Assembly: GCA_021372515.1 (NCBI GenBank)
Contig: JAJFUG010000209.1
Location: 1 to 28,426, forward strand
Direction: 5' to 3'
Origin: a bacterium
GTDB taxonomy: Bacteria > Gemmatimonadota > Glassbacteria > GWA2-58-10
Length of the DNA stretch: 28,426 nt
The position numbers and the translations under genes were made by a program. Positions 1 to 7,101 of this stretch are shown piece by piece. How positions within the stretch are numbered: position 1 is the stretch's first letter; each line of letters begins with the position of its first letter. A model generated the notes under the pieces. That model did not search any database. It saw only the letters and a list, made by a program, of their open reading frames with translations, and was not told the origin of the DNA.

Positions 1-141
1 TTCGACCCGGTTCACCCTGGCATGCTCTACCTGACCACGTTCGGCGGCGGGAACCATTACGGCCCGGCCAAGGGCGACCCGGCCGCGTTCGAGGACATCT
101 CGAATTTCCAGATGCGCTGGTACTGGGGTGATCAGTTCTGA
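1..141 (+). CDS. C-terminal end of a BNR/beta-propeller type protein (partial)
   Basis: The window opens inside a gene. Frame 1 reads 46 sense codons to a TGA at 139-141. The peptide contains DPVHPGMLYLTTFGGG, which resembles the repeated DPxxPxxxYxTTFGGG blades of VPS10/BNR-type glycosidases and sialidase-like propellers, followed by an aromatic-rich tail (FQMRWYWGDQF). Only the last blade and tail are visible, so the enzyme class cannot be named. It lies on the same strand as a heparinase-like lyase gene and would fit a set of exported carbohydrate-active proteins. The assignment rests on a short motif only. Confidence 0.55.
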   Translation, partial: FDPVHPGMLYLTTFGGGNHYGPAKGDPAAFEDISNFQMRWYWGDQF

Positions 142-235
142 TTTGAACCGTCAGGCGGCCGCCGGGACTCCGTGGTCGCCTTCGGGGCGTGCAGAAAAGC
201 GGGTTGTACGATTGGCATGCTCTTGGTTCATGCAG

Positions 236-279
236 GGTCGCACCCGCGTGTGCGACCGGGCGGACACAAGGGTCCGCCC
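236..279. repeat. Tandem pair of palindromic intergenic elements
   Basis: Two hairpins lie back to back. The first has arms GGTCGCAC/GTGCGACC around CCGCGT (236-257). The second has arms GGGCGGAC/GTCCGCCC around ACAAGG (258-279). Read on the minus strand, the second matches the palindrome at 28244-28266 at 21 of 23 positions. No T-tract follows on the plus strand, so a terminator role for the upstream gene is uncertain. They look like REP-type dispersed palindromes. Confidence 0.6.
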
Positions 280-385
280 CCTGAATAAAACGCAATGCAG
301 GTGTTCAATGCTATCACGGTCTTTATATGAACCGGAGATAAGACTCGGTTTCAGCCGGCTTTCCACTTCCGCAGGGAGAGACGCG

Positions 386-2254
386 ATGGGCCTGCACCTG
401 ACACGCCCGAGTTCCTGGATCGCTGTGGCTGCCCTTTTTGTCGCCGCGCTGACAACCGCCGCAGGCTGCTCCGGCCACGTCGGCGCAGACCGGGCCGATA
501 ACCCCTACGCCCGGGAAATCGTCCGCCGCGCCCAGGATTACCTGGGACAGAAACGCTTGCGGGTCGACTACTACCGCATCCACCGCAGCCTGGCCTACCC
601 GCTGCCCGTGGCCCGGATCGACAACCCGCCCGTGCCGGTCGAGGACAGCAGCCTTGTCTATCCCTGGGAAATCTGGATGCTCTGGGAGCTGGAGGAGCGG
701 GTGGGCTGCCTGGGCTGGGCCGGCGAGCTGAGCGGCGAGGCACGTTTCCGCGAGGCCGCCGAACGGGACCTCGCGGCCCTGGCCGGCTGGCCCACTTACA
801 ACGCCCAGGCCCAGCCGCACCTTTCGGTCGGCCACGCGGCGCGGACAATGTACCTGGCCCGCCGCAACTGGGGCTGGCTGAGTTCGCAGCTAAAGGACAG
901 CCTGGCCGCGGCCTGCGGCCGTCTGGTGGACAACCACTCCGCCTGGCTCCAGGCCGGCCGTCTCGGGCTGACCACCCCGGAGCAGGTCCTGTCCGCCGAC
1001 CCGCAGGTGCTCCACAACATCCCTGTCATAGCCACCCTGGGCCTGTGCCTGGCCGCCCGGGCCGGCGGCCACCCGCTTCTGCCAGAGCTGGAGCGCCACT
1101 GCCTGGCCCTGGTCCAGGCCGAGCTGGACCTGCGTGCGCGCGGCCTGACCGAGGGGCTCTCGTACGACGGCTACATCCTGGATTTCGTGGCCGACTGGCT
1201 GCGGGACGCACCGGAGGAAAGCCGACGGGCGGTGCTCGGCAACCCGCAGGTGGCCCGTGTGTTGAGCCAGGCCGTGTGGCTGGCCGCGTCGGGCTGCCTC
1301 TGGCGTTTCGCGCCGTTCGACGATGTCGAGCCGCTCCAGATGCCGTTCCACGCGGATGCCCAGGCCAAGCTCCTGGGTTTCCGCCCCGACTCGCTTGCCG
1401 CCTGGTACCTGGAGCATTTCCCGGTCACGATCCTGCGGGCGGATGGCCTGGCCGCGCTGGCGCAGTCAGGCTTCCCGCGCTCTTTCGGCTCCGCGCCGCC
1501 CGCGCCGGGGGCCTCAGCCGCCCTTTACGCCGTGGTGCTGCGCACGGGCTGGGAGCCGGCCGACCTGGCCGTGGCGGCCTCCGCCTCCAACGCCACCGCG
1601 GGCCACATCCAGTGCGACAACGGCAGCCTGGTCCTGGGCACGCGCGGCCTCTGGCTGATCGACGACCCCGGCTACCAGCAGTACCTGAGCGGCGAGGAGC
1701 GCGATTTCACCCTCGGCCCCGGCGCGCACAACTATCCTGTCGTCAACGGCCTGGTGCAGACCAGCCACCGTGTCGAGCGCCTTGTCTGCCGCCAGGAGGC
1801 CGACAGCCTCTGGCACACGCGCCTGGAGTTCACCGCGGCCTACGACTCCAGCCTGGCCCTGGAACGCGTGACCCGGGATATCTGGCTCTGCGGCCGCTCG
1901 CTGGTGGTGGTGGCCGACCGGGTGAAAGGCGCGGCGGTGAAGGATATCCGCTACACCTGGCAGGGCTGCCCGGAGGCGGCCTGGTGGCCGCAGGACGGGG
2001 CCTGGCTTGTCAGCGCGGCCGGGGCGGGCCTCTGGGTCCAGTCGCCGGGGAATTCCCTGGACGGCGGCGAGCTGTACCGTCACCCCGGCACCCGCGGCCA
2101 GATGTCCCTGTGCAAGACTCTCCCGGCCGGGCCGGACAACCGTATCTGGTGGGTATTCAGCCTGGGGGACAGTCCGGCCGAATGCAGCCTCGCCGGGGAT
2201 GGTACGAGCCTTCGGGTGCAGGGGCAGGCGGCGGAGTTCGCGCTGGAGGACTGA
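386..2254 (+). CDS. Heparinase II/III-like polysaccharide lyase, exported
   Basis: The protein of 622 residues has an N-terminal hydrophobic signal ending in LTTAAGC, an imperfect lipobox, so it is exported and perhaps a lipoprotein. The N-terminal half is alpha-helical, as in the (alpha/alpha) toroid of this superfamily, with a TEGLSYDGY segment. The C-terminal half is beta-rich and carries the family signature GHIQCDNGSL near residue 407 (His407), followed by DDPGYQQY and GAHNYPVVNG (His448). Known members are PL8/12/15/17/21-type lyases acting on uronic acid polysaccharides; the substrate cannot be told here. The start at 386 was chosen because GGGAG stands 7 bases upstream and a signal peptide follows; the same frame is open upstream to 128 but reads as non-coding sequence and crosses the palindromes. 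Confidence 0.82.
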   Translation: MGLHLTRPSSWIAVAALFVAALTTAAGCSGHVGADRADNPYAREIVRRAQDYLGQKRLRVDYYRIHRSLAYPLPVARIDNPPVPVEDSSLVYPWEIWMLWELEERVGCLGWAGELSGEARFREAAERDLAALAGWPTYNAQAQPHLSVGHAARTMYLARRNWGWLSSQLKDSLAAACGRLVDNHSAWLQAGRLGLTTPEQVLSADPQVLHNIPVIATLGLCLAARAGGHPLLPELERHCLALVQAELDLRARGLTEGLSYDGYILDFVADWLRDAPEESRRAVLGNPQVARVLSQAVWLAASGCLWRFAPFDDVEPLQMPFHADAQAKLLGFRPDSLAAWYLEHFPVTILRADGLAALAQSGFPRSFGSAPPAPGASAALYAVVLRTGWEPADLAVAASASNATAGHIQCDNGSLVLGTRGLWLIDDPGYQQYLSGEERDFTLGPGAHNYPVVNGLVQTSHRVERLVCRQEADSLWHTRLEFTAAYDSSLALERVTRDIWLCGRSLVVVADRVKGAAVKDIRYTWQGCPEAAWWPQDGAWLVSAAGAGLWVQSPGNSLDGGELYRHPGTRGQMSLCKTLPAGPDNRIWWVFSLGDSPAECSLAGDGTSLRVQGQAAEFALED

Positions 2255-2295
2255 GCCGGTAGGCCCCTTTACCCGAAACTCTTTGTTCATTTATA

Positions 2296-2324
2296 TTGAT
2301 ATCATCCAATATCTGTCATATTCC
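2296..2324 (+). promoter_or_regulatory. Possible sigma-70 promoter for the DUF4832 gene
   Basis: A conspicuously AT-rich island follows the lyase gene. TTGATA at 2296-2301 is separated by 17 bases from TATTCC at 2319-2324. The -35 is good and the -10 is weak. It would give the DUF4832/QueG-like pair its own transcript, with a leader of about 90 bases. Confidence 0.3.
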
Positions 2325-2423
2325 GACAGGCAAAGTCTTTCATCCGGTCCGACACCCCCTTCCGGGCGCACTGCCTCGTCCGCCCGGCGATTGACCATAA
2401 CCCAGAAGCCTCAAGGAGCAACG

Positions 2424-3926
2424 ATGTCCCGACGCCTCGCTGTCCTGCTGGCCGCTCTGCTTCTGAGCGCCGCCTCTTTCGCCTCAGCCGCCGCCGCCGG
2501 GGATACCCTGCACGTGCGGCCGGTCGAGATCGACGATGTGCTGAACAACCCCGGGATCGGGTTCAACACTTTCCAGCGTTTCAACGGCGACACCCTGAAC
2601 GGCGGCGACCACTGGACCGAGGGTTTTCCCATCCAGTACCAGGACTTTGACGGCGATCTGACCAACCCCGACTATCCCAATTGCTCCACCGCCTATTTCC
2701 GGGTTTACTGGCGCTTTGTCGAGACCGCGCCCGGGGTGTACGACTGGCCGATGTTCGACAAGGCCCTGCGCACCGCGGCCGAGCGCGGCCAGACCCTGAT
2801 TGTCCGGATCGCCCCCTATGGTGGAGGGCCGGACAAGGACGTGCCGCAGTGGTACCGTCAGATGGTGGGACCCGAGGACAACCTGTCCGACGGCAAGTGG
2901 CGCTGCGACCCCGAGGACCCGCGCTATCTCAAGTATTTCGGCGGCCTGATCCGGGCTTTCGGCCAGCGCTATGACGGCAACCCCGATCTGGAGTGCATCG
3001 ATGTCTCGACCATCGGCTACTGGGGCGAGGGCAGCGGCTCGCACCTGCTCAAGCGGCAAACCTGGTGCGACCTGGTGAACTGCTACCTGGACAACTTCAA
3101 GAAAACCCCGCTCATCTTCCAGCCCCTGAACGGCGACGCCCCCGACCCGAGCCTGCTGGTGCGCGGTCTGCCCATCGCGGCGACCTGGCTGGACGGACGT
3201 AACAACGGCGAAGGCCCGCAGATGCGGAACGTGGGCTGGCGCATGGACTGCCTGGGCGACATGGGGTTCTGGCGCAACGAGCAGGGCGACTGGTGCCACA
3301 TGCTGGATGTCTACCCCGAGGACATCCAGCGCAGCGGGATGCTGGACGCTTGGAAAAAAGCCCCGATCACCATGGAAATCTGCGGCACGTTCAAGACCTG
3401 GCTCAAGCATGAGAAATACGATGAAAAAACCGTGAAATACATTTTCGACCAGGCGCTCAAATGGCACATCAGCACGTTCAACGCCAAGAGCAGCGGCGTG
3501 CCGCCGCAGTGGAAACCCCTGGTGGATGACTGGCTGCGCCGGATGGGCTACCGTTTCGTGCTGCGCAAGTTCTCCTGGCCGGCCACGGTGCGGCCACAAG
3601 GCAAGCTGGCTTTCCAGACCTGGTGGGAGAACAAGGGCGTCGCCCCCTGCTACCGCCAGTTCCCTCTGGCCCTGCGCCTGCGCGGCAACGGCCGCAGCGA
3701 GGTGCTGGTCTGCGACACGGACATACGCTCCTGGCTGCCGGGTGACATTATCTACGATGACGCGGTGTGCGTGCCGCTGGGCCTGCCGGACGGTGAGTAC
3801 GACCTGGACATCGCCATCCTCGACCCGCGCACCCGCACGCCCAAGGTGCGGCTGGCCATCGCCGGGCGCATGGAGGACGGCTGGTACCCGATTGGCAAGA
3901 TCAACGTGAAAGAGACGGTGAAGTGA
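2424..3926 (+). CDS. DUF4832-type exported TIM-barrel protein (putative glycoside hydrolase)
   Basis: The protein of 500 residues starts at 2424 after AAGGAG with 5-base spacing and a clear Sec signal (MSRRLAVLLAALLLSAASF...ASA). After the signal comes NNPGIGFNTFQRF, like the NPGRGW opening of DUF4832 proteins, then a TIM-barrel pattern with YFRVYWRFVE, GVYDWPMFDKAL and TIGYWGEGSGSH, the last offering an acidic residue in an active-site position. The C-terminal 130 residues form a beta-sandwich typical of the family (LPDGEYDLDIAILDP, then DGWYPIGKINV). The family sits near glycoside hydrolases, but I know of no firm reaction for it. The stop codon overlaps the start of the next gene (TGATG), which suggests the two are translated together. 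Confidence 0.75.
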   Translation: MSRRLAVLLAALLLSAASFASAAAAGDTLHVRPVEIDDVLNNPGIGFNTFQRFNGDTLNGGDHWTEGFPIQYQDFDGDLTNPDYPNCSTAYFRVYWRFVETAPGVYDWPMFDKALRTAAERGQTLIVRIAPYGGGPDKDVPQWYRQMVGPEDNLSDGKWRCDPEDPRYLKYFGGLIRAFGQRYDGNPDLECIDVSTIGYWGEGSGSHLLKRQTWCDLVNCYLDNFKKTPLIFQPLNGDAPDPSLLVRGLPIAATWLDGRNNGEGPQMRNVGWRMDCLGDMGFWRNEQGDWCHMLDVYPEDIQRSGMLDAWKKAPITMEICGTFKTWLKHEKYDEKTVKYIFDQALKWHISTFNAKSSGVPPQWKPLVDDWLRRMGYRFVLRKFSWPATVRPQGKLAFQTWWENKGVAPCYRQFPLALRLRGNGRSEVLVCDTDIRSWLPGDIIYDDAVCVPLGLPDGEYDLDIAILDPRTRTPKVRLAIAGRMEDGWYPIGKINVKETVK

Positions 3927-4642
3927 TGAACCCGAATGCGCTTCTGCAGGACTTGCGCTCGCACCTGACCGGGCGCGGGGCCTCGCTGGTGGCCTGCGCG
4001 GACATCCAGGGCCTGCCCGAGGATTTGCGTGAGGGCCTGCCGCGGGCGGTGTTCATCGCCGTGGCGCTCACTCCCTCGATCGTGGCCGGGATCGCCCACG
4101 GCCCCACGGCCGAGTATCTGGCCGAATACAATCGGGTCAACTCCCTGCTGGCCGAGTTGTCCGAGGCGGGGGCGCAGTTCCTTCGCGCGGCCGGCTGGCG
4201 CGCCGCGGCCTATCTTCCCACCAAGTCCGGGGCCGCGGCAGGGGACCTGCGCACTCCGCTGCCGCACAAGACTGTGGCCACACTCTCGGGCGCGGGCTGG
4301 ATCGGGCGCTGCGCCCTTCTGGTCACCCCGCAGTTCGGCTCGGCCCTTCGGCTCAACCGTATCCTCACCGATGCTCCACTGCCGGTGGGCGAGCCGGTGA
4401 TGGAGTCCCACTGCGGCGCGTGCACCGCCTGCGTGGAGGTCTGCCCGGCCTCAGCGCCGAAAGGCGGGCTCTGGAGTCCAGGGATCGCGCGGGAGGAGAT
4501 TTTCGACGCGCACGCCTGCCACGAGATGGCGCGCCGCCTCTGCCCGGAGCAGTGGGACGTGCGCTCGATATGTGGAATCTGCATCCAGGCCTGCCCGTTC
4601 ACCCGCCGCTACCTGGCCCGCAGCGGGGTGGCGATGGCCTGA
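3926..4642 (+). CDS. QueG-like double [4Fe-4S] cluster protein, short form
   Basis: The protein of 238 residues has a C-terminal double-cluster region: CGACTACVEVCP (CxxCxxCxxxCP) and, further on, an isolated Cys in DAHACHE plus CGICIQACPFTRRYL. This arrangement is that of epoxyqueuosine reductase (QueG) and reductive dehalogenase relatives. The protein is well short of full QueG (usually over 300 residues) and has no C-terminal HEAT extension, so it is more likely one of the small QueG-like reductases of unknown substrate. There is no signal peptide, so it is cytoplasmic. It starts with the ATG that shares one base with the TGA of the exported DUF4832 gene. Coupling of a cytoplasmic Fe-S protein to a secreted glycosidase-like protein is unusual. 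Confidence 0.7.
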   Translation: MNPNALLQDLRSHLTGRGASLVACADIQGLPEDLREGLPRAVFIAVALTPSIVAGIAHGPTAEYLAEYNRVNSLLAELSEAGAQFLRAAGWRAAAYLPTKSGAAAGDLRTPLPHKTVATLSGAGWIGRCALLVTPQFGSALRLNRILTDAPLPVGEPVMESHCGACTACVEVCPASAPKGGLWSPGIAREEIFDAHACHEMARRLCPEQWDVRSICGICIQACPFTRRYLARSGVAMA

Positions 4643-4779
4643 CGACGCCCGCGGGTTCACACCGGTGAAAGTCTTATACCGTTGATTCTCTAAGTATTGA
4701 CCGTGTCACACAGCATTAATGCCTCGACTCATTCCACCCCTCGACTTTCGGGCGTCACCCGAAACCGGAGGCTGCAACA

Positions 4780-6207
4780 ATGCAGGTAACGCCAGCCTTG
4801 ACGACAAATTCAATCTTGCGGCTGCTCCTTATCGTCTCTTTCAGCGCCACCGCCCTGTTTGCCGAAACAGCGGGGTCCGCATCCGTGTTCAATGTCCTCG
4901 ATTCCGGGGCGAAAGGCGACGGCCGGACGAACGATGCCCCCGCCATCCAAAAAGCAATCGATGCCTGCTTTGCGGCCGGAGGCGGTGAAGTGCTGCTTCC
5001 GGCGGGGAAAATTTTTTATTCCGGCTCAATCACCCTGAGATCGAATGTGGATTTCCGGGTGGAAAGAGGAGCGGTGCTGAAAGCGAGTGCAACCTGGGAG
5101 GATTACGATTCAACCGGCTTGAACCTCGAAGATTCCCGGGGTTCGCTCATACATGCCGAAAACGCCTCCTTTTTTTCCATATCCGGTGACGGAACCATCG
5201 ATGGCAACTCCCCCGCTTACATGGGGAACCTGGAGCAGGACATTTTTGTCGCCCACGGCAACCGGCCGGTCATGGTCTTCCTGGACAGGTGCACGCATTT
5301 TTCCATCCGGGACATAACTCTCCAGAACGCGCCTTTCTGGACAATACATCCGGTAGGCTGCGAGGATGTGCTCATTGAAGGCATCCGCATCCTGAACGAT
5401 CTGCGGGTGCCCAATTGTGATGGAATAGACCCGGATCACTGCCGTAACGTGCGAATCGCCAATTGTCACATCGAGTGCGGGGATGACGGTATCGTGCCGA
5501 AGAATACGGGTGGGCGATTCAGCGGCTACGGACCCTGCGAAAACATAACCGTGACCGGCTGCAGCATAATATCCACCTCCTGCGCGATCAAGATCGGAAC
5601 CTCCGGCGCCGCAGACTACCGCAATCTGGTATTCGAATCCTGTGTCATCAGCGGAAGTAACCGGGGGATAGGCATTCAGGTCCGTGACGAGGGCCGGGTC
5701 GACAACGTCATCTTCGCCAACATGATCGTCACGACCCGGCTCCACAGCCCGAACTGGTGGGGCAAGGCCGAACCGATATATGTGACCGCCGTACCGAGGC
5801 ACCCGGAGACAAAAGTGGGGCAAATAAGTAACGTCCACTTCAGCAACATCATCTGCCGGGGAGAAAACGGCGTGTTCATTCACGGCTGGGGTGATGCTCC
5901 GATCAAGGATCTGGTGCTCGACAATGTCCAGGTGGAAATCGTAAAATCCAGCGAATGGAAGGGTGGAGAGTACGACCTTCGGCCGAGCGACGAGTTCAAG
6001 GAAACCTTCGGGAGCAAAAACGCGGGCATTTATTGCAGATTCGCGGATGGGGTCAGCCTGAGAAACACGAGGGTCACGTGGGGTGACAATCCTCCCGACT
6101 GCTATGGGCCCGCTCTGGAGGTCCACGACACCCGGGAGCTGCATCTCGACAATTTCAGCGGCCACTCCGCCCACCCGGGCATCGAACCGGACCAGATTGT
6201 CGATTGA
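4780..6207 (+). CDS. GH28-like right-handed beta-helix protein with altered active-site motifs
   Basis: The exported protein of 475 residues starts after GGAGG with 8-base spacing and has a signal peptide to about residue 30. It opens with FNVLDSGAKGDGRTNDAPAIQKAI, written here as FNVLDSGAKGDGRTNDA, the usual start of pectate-lyase-fold GH28 proteins. Aspartates of the catalytic motifs are present: NCDGID (212-217, for NTDGID) and GDDGI (234-238). By position, the canonical HG motif is replaced by Ser-Cys in TSCAIKIGT (266-273), and the RIK motif by GIQ in NRGIGIQ (294-300). It therefore belongs to the GH28 fold, but not with the classical polygalacturonases; a subfamily with RGIxIQxRDEG and WWGKAEPI motifs is implied. 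Base composition and codon use are clearly less GC-rich than in the genes on either side, which suggests transfer. Confidence 0.8.
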   Translation: MQVTPALTTNSILRLLLIVSFSATALFAETAGSASVFNVLDSGAKGDGRTNDAPAIQKAIDACFAAGGGEVLLPAGKIFYSGSITLRSNVDFRVERGAVLKASATWEDYDSTGLNLEDSRGSLIHAENASFFSISGDGTIDGNSPAYMGNLEQDIFVAHGNRPVMVFLDRCTHFSIRDITLQNAPFWTIHPVGCEDVLIEGIRILNDLRVPNCDGIDPDHCRNVRIANCHIECGDDGIVPKNTGGRFSGYGPCENITVTGCSIISTSCAIKIGTSGAADYRNLVFESCVISGSNRGIGIQVRDEGRVDNVIFANMIVTTRLHSPNWWGKAEPIYVTAVPRHPETKVGQISNVHFSNIICRGENGVFIHGWGDAPIKDLVLDNVQVEIVKSSEWKGGEYDLRPSDEFKETFGSKNAGIYCRFADGVSLRNTRVTWGDNPPDCYGPALEVHDTRELHLDNFSGHSAHPGIEPDQIVD

Positions 6208-6260
6208 ATCCGGCATGCTGTCCCCGGTGACAGCGCGGTCAGGGGCAGCCGCGGCTCGCT

Positions 6261-6289
6261 CAATGAAAAGGGCACGGCTTGCCGTGCCC
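6261..6289 (-). terminator. Hairpin terminator after the SYLF gene
   Basis: GGGCACGG-CTTG-CCGTGCCC occupies 6270-6289. On the minus strand the stem is followed at once by TTTTCATT, as in an intrinsic terminator, 32 bases past the SYLF stop codon. On the plus strand it lies 62 bases after the GH28 stop but has no T-tract. The same sequence could also be a dispersed palindrome adopted as a terminator. Confidence 0.6.
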
Positions 6290-6321
6290 CCACATAAAAC
6301 CGAGTAACCTCAACCCATCTC

Positions 6322-6996
6322 TCAGGGCAGAACCTTGATCAATTTCTTGGCCGCAGCCGGCACCTTGGGCGCTTTCTGTTCGTAAAGAATCTGTTTCGCC
6401 GTGACCTCGCTGCCGTAGAACTCCTTCATTGTATCATCGTCCGTGGTCAAGACGCTGCCGTCCAAGGCGATCCCGGCGAAAGCGCCCTTGCTGCGGGCAT
6501 AGGCATATATATCGGACTTGAACTGGATGTCCGTGCCCGCCTCGGCCGAGCGCCCCACCGGCCCGGCCGCCACCGAGGCATCCGCCCCCAGGGTGACCTT
6601 GCTCTCCAGGAGAGATTTCATCCCCCGCTCGGTCATCACGAACAGCACCAGGTCGGTGGCCGAGGCCCCGATCTGGAACCCGACGCTGCCGCCCGAGAGG
6701 CTGACGAAGGAGGGCGGGCTGAAAACGCCGTCCTTACCGCGCGCGCTGGCCACTCCCCGGCCGTACCGTCCCCCGAAACCCAGCGCGGCCTTGACCACGT
6801 GCGGGATAATCACAACGGCGCGGCAGTTCTTGCGCAGATATTCCGGCGCACCGTCGTCCGGCATTTCAATCATCTCGCGGTACACTGTCGCAGCGGCAGC
6901 CACCCGTTTCGTGGTCTTGTCAGCGCGAAGCGGCCCCGCCGAAACCAGCAGCAGAAGCGTCAACGCGGTGACAAGACAGCTTTTTGCACTCGGCAT
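6322..6996 (-). CDS. Exported SYLF-domain (Ysc84-like) lipid-binding protein
   Basis: The protein of 224 residues has a Sec signal (MPSAKSCLVTALTLLLLVSAGPLRA). The mature part follows the SYLF/Ysc84 pattern: CRAVVIIPHVVKAALGFGG, GRGVASAR, PPSFVSLSGGSVGFQIG, DLVLFVMTERGMKSLL, VTLGADASVAAGPVGR and an SKGAFAGIALDG block near the C-terminus. In eukaryotes this domain binds phosphoinositides; bacterial homologues are periplasmic or envelope proteins without a settled role. The ATG at 6996 follows AGGGAGGG. It has its own promoter and terminator and is convergent with GH28, so it is probably a single-gene unit unconnected with the hydrogenase operon upstream. Confidence 0.88.
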   Translation of the reverse strand: MPSAKSCLVTALTLLLLVSAGPLRADKTTKRVAAAATVYREMIEMPDDGAPEYLRKNCRAVVIIPHVVKAALGFGGRYGRGVASARGKDGVFSPPSFVSLSGGSVGFQIGASATDLVLFVMTERGMKSLLESKVTLGADASVAAGPVGRSAEAGTDIQFKSDIYAYARSKGAFAGIALDGSVLTTDDDTMKEFYGSEVTAKQILYEQKAPKVPAAAKKLIKVLP

Positions 6997-7034
6997 TATC
7001 CCTCCCTTATTGTCCGGATTTTCCGGTCTTTTTA

Positions 7035-7063
7035 AATATACGGGGAATACGGGAGGGATGCAA
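7035..7063 (-). promoter_or_regulatory. Sigma-70 promoter for the SYLF gene
   Basis: On the minus strand TTGCAT (7063-7058) is spaced 17 bases from TATATT (7040-7035), close to consensus. The predicted start near 7028 gives a leader of about 30 bases that ends in the AGGGAGGG ribosome site. It sits just past the end of the PP2C gene, so the SYLF gene need not depend on read-through from the hydrogenase operon. Confidence 0.6.
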
Positions 7064-7101
7064 ACGCAGGGCCGGAAATCAAGCAGGTGACGAATATCCG
7101 T

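Noticed and set aside
1045-2262. A 405-codon open frame on the plus strand in another frame of the lyase gene
   Set aside because: It is almost entirely Gly/Pro/Arg/Ala and overlaps a gene with clear heparinase II/III motifs.
3926-4642. Full epoxyqueuosine reductase QueG
   Set aside because: The protein is only 238 residues and lacks the length and C-terminal extension of QueG, so only a QueG-like call is made.
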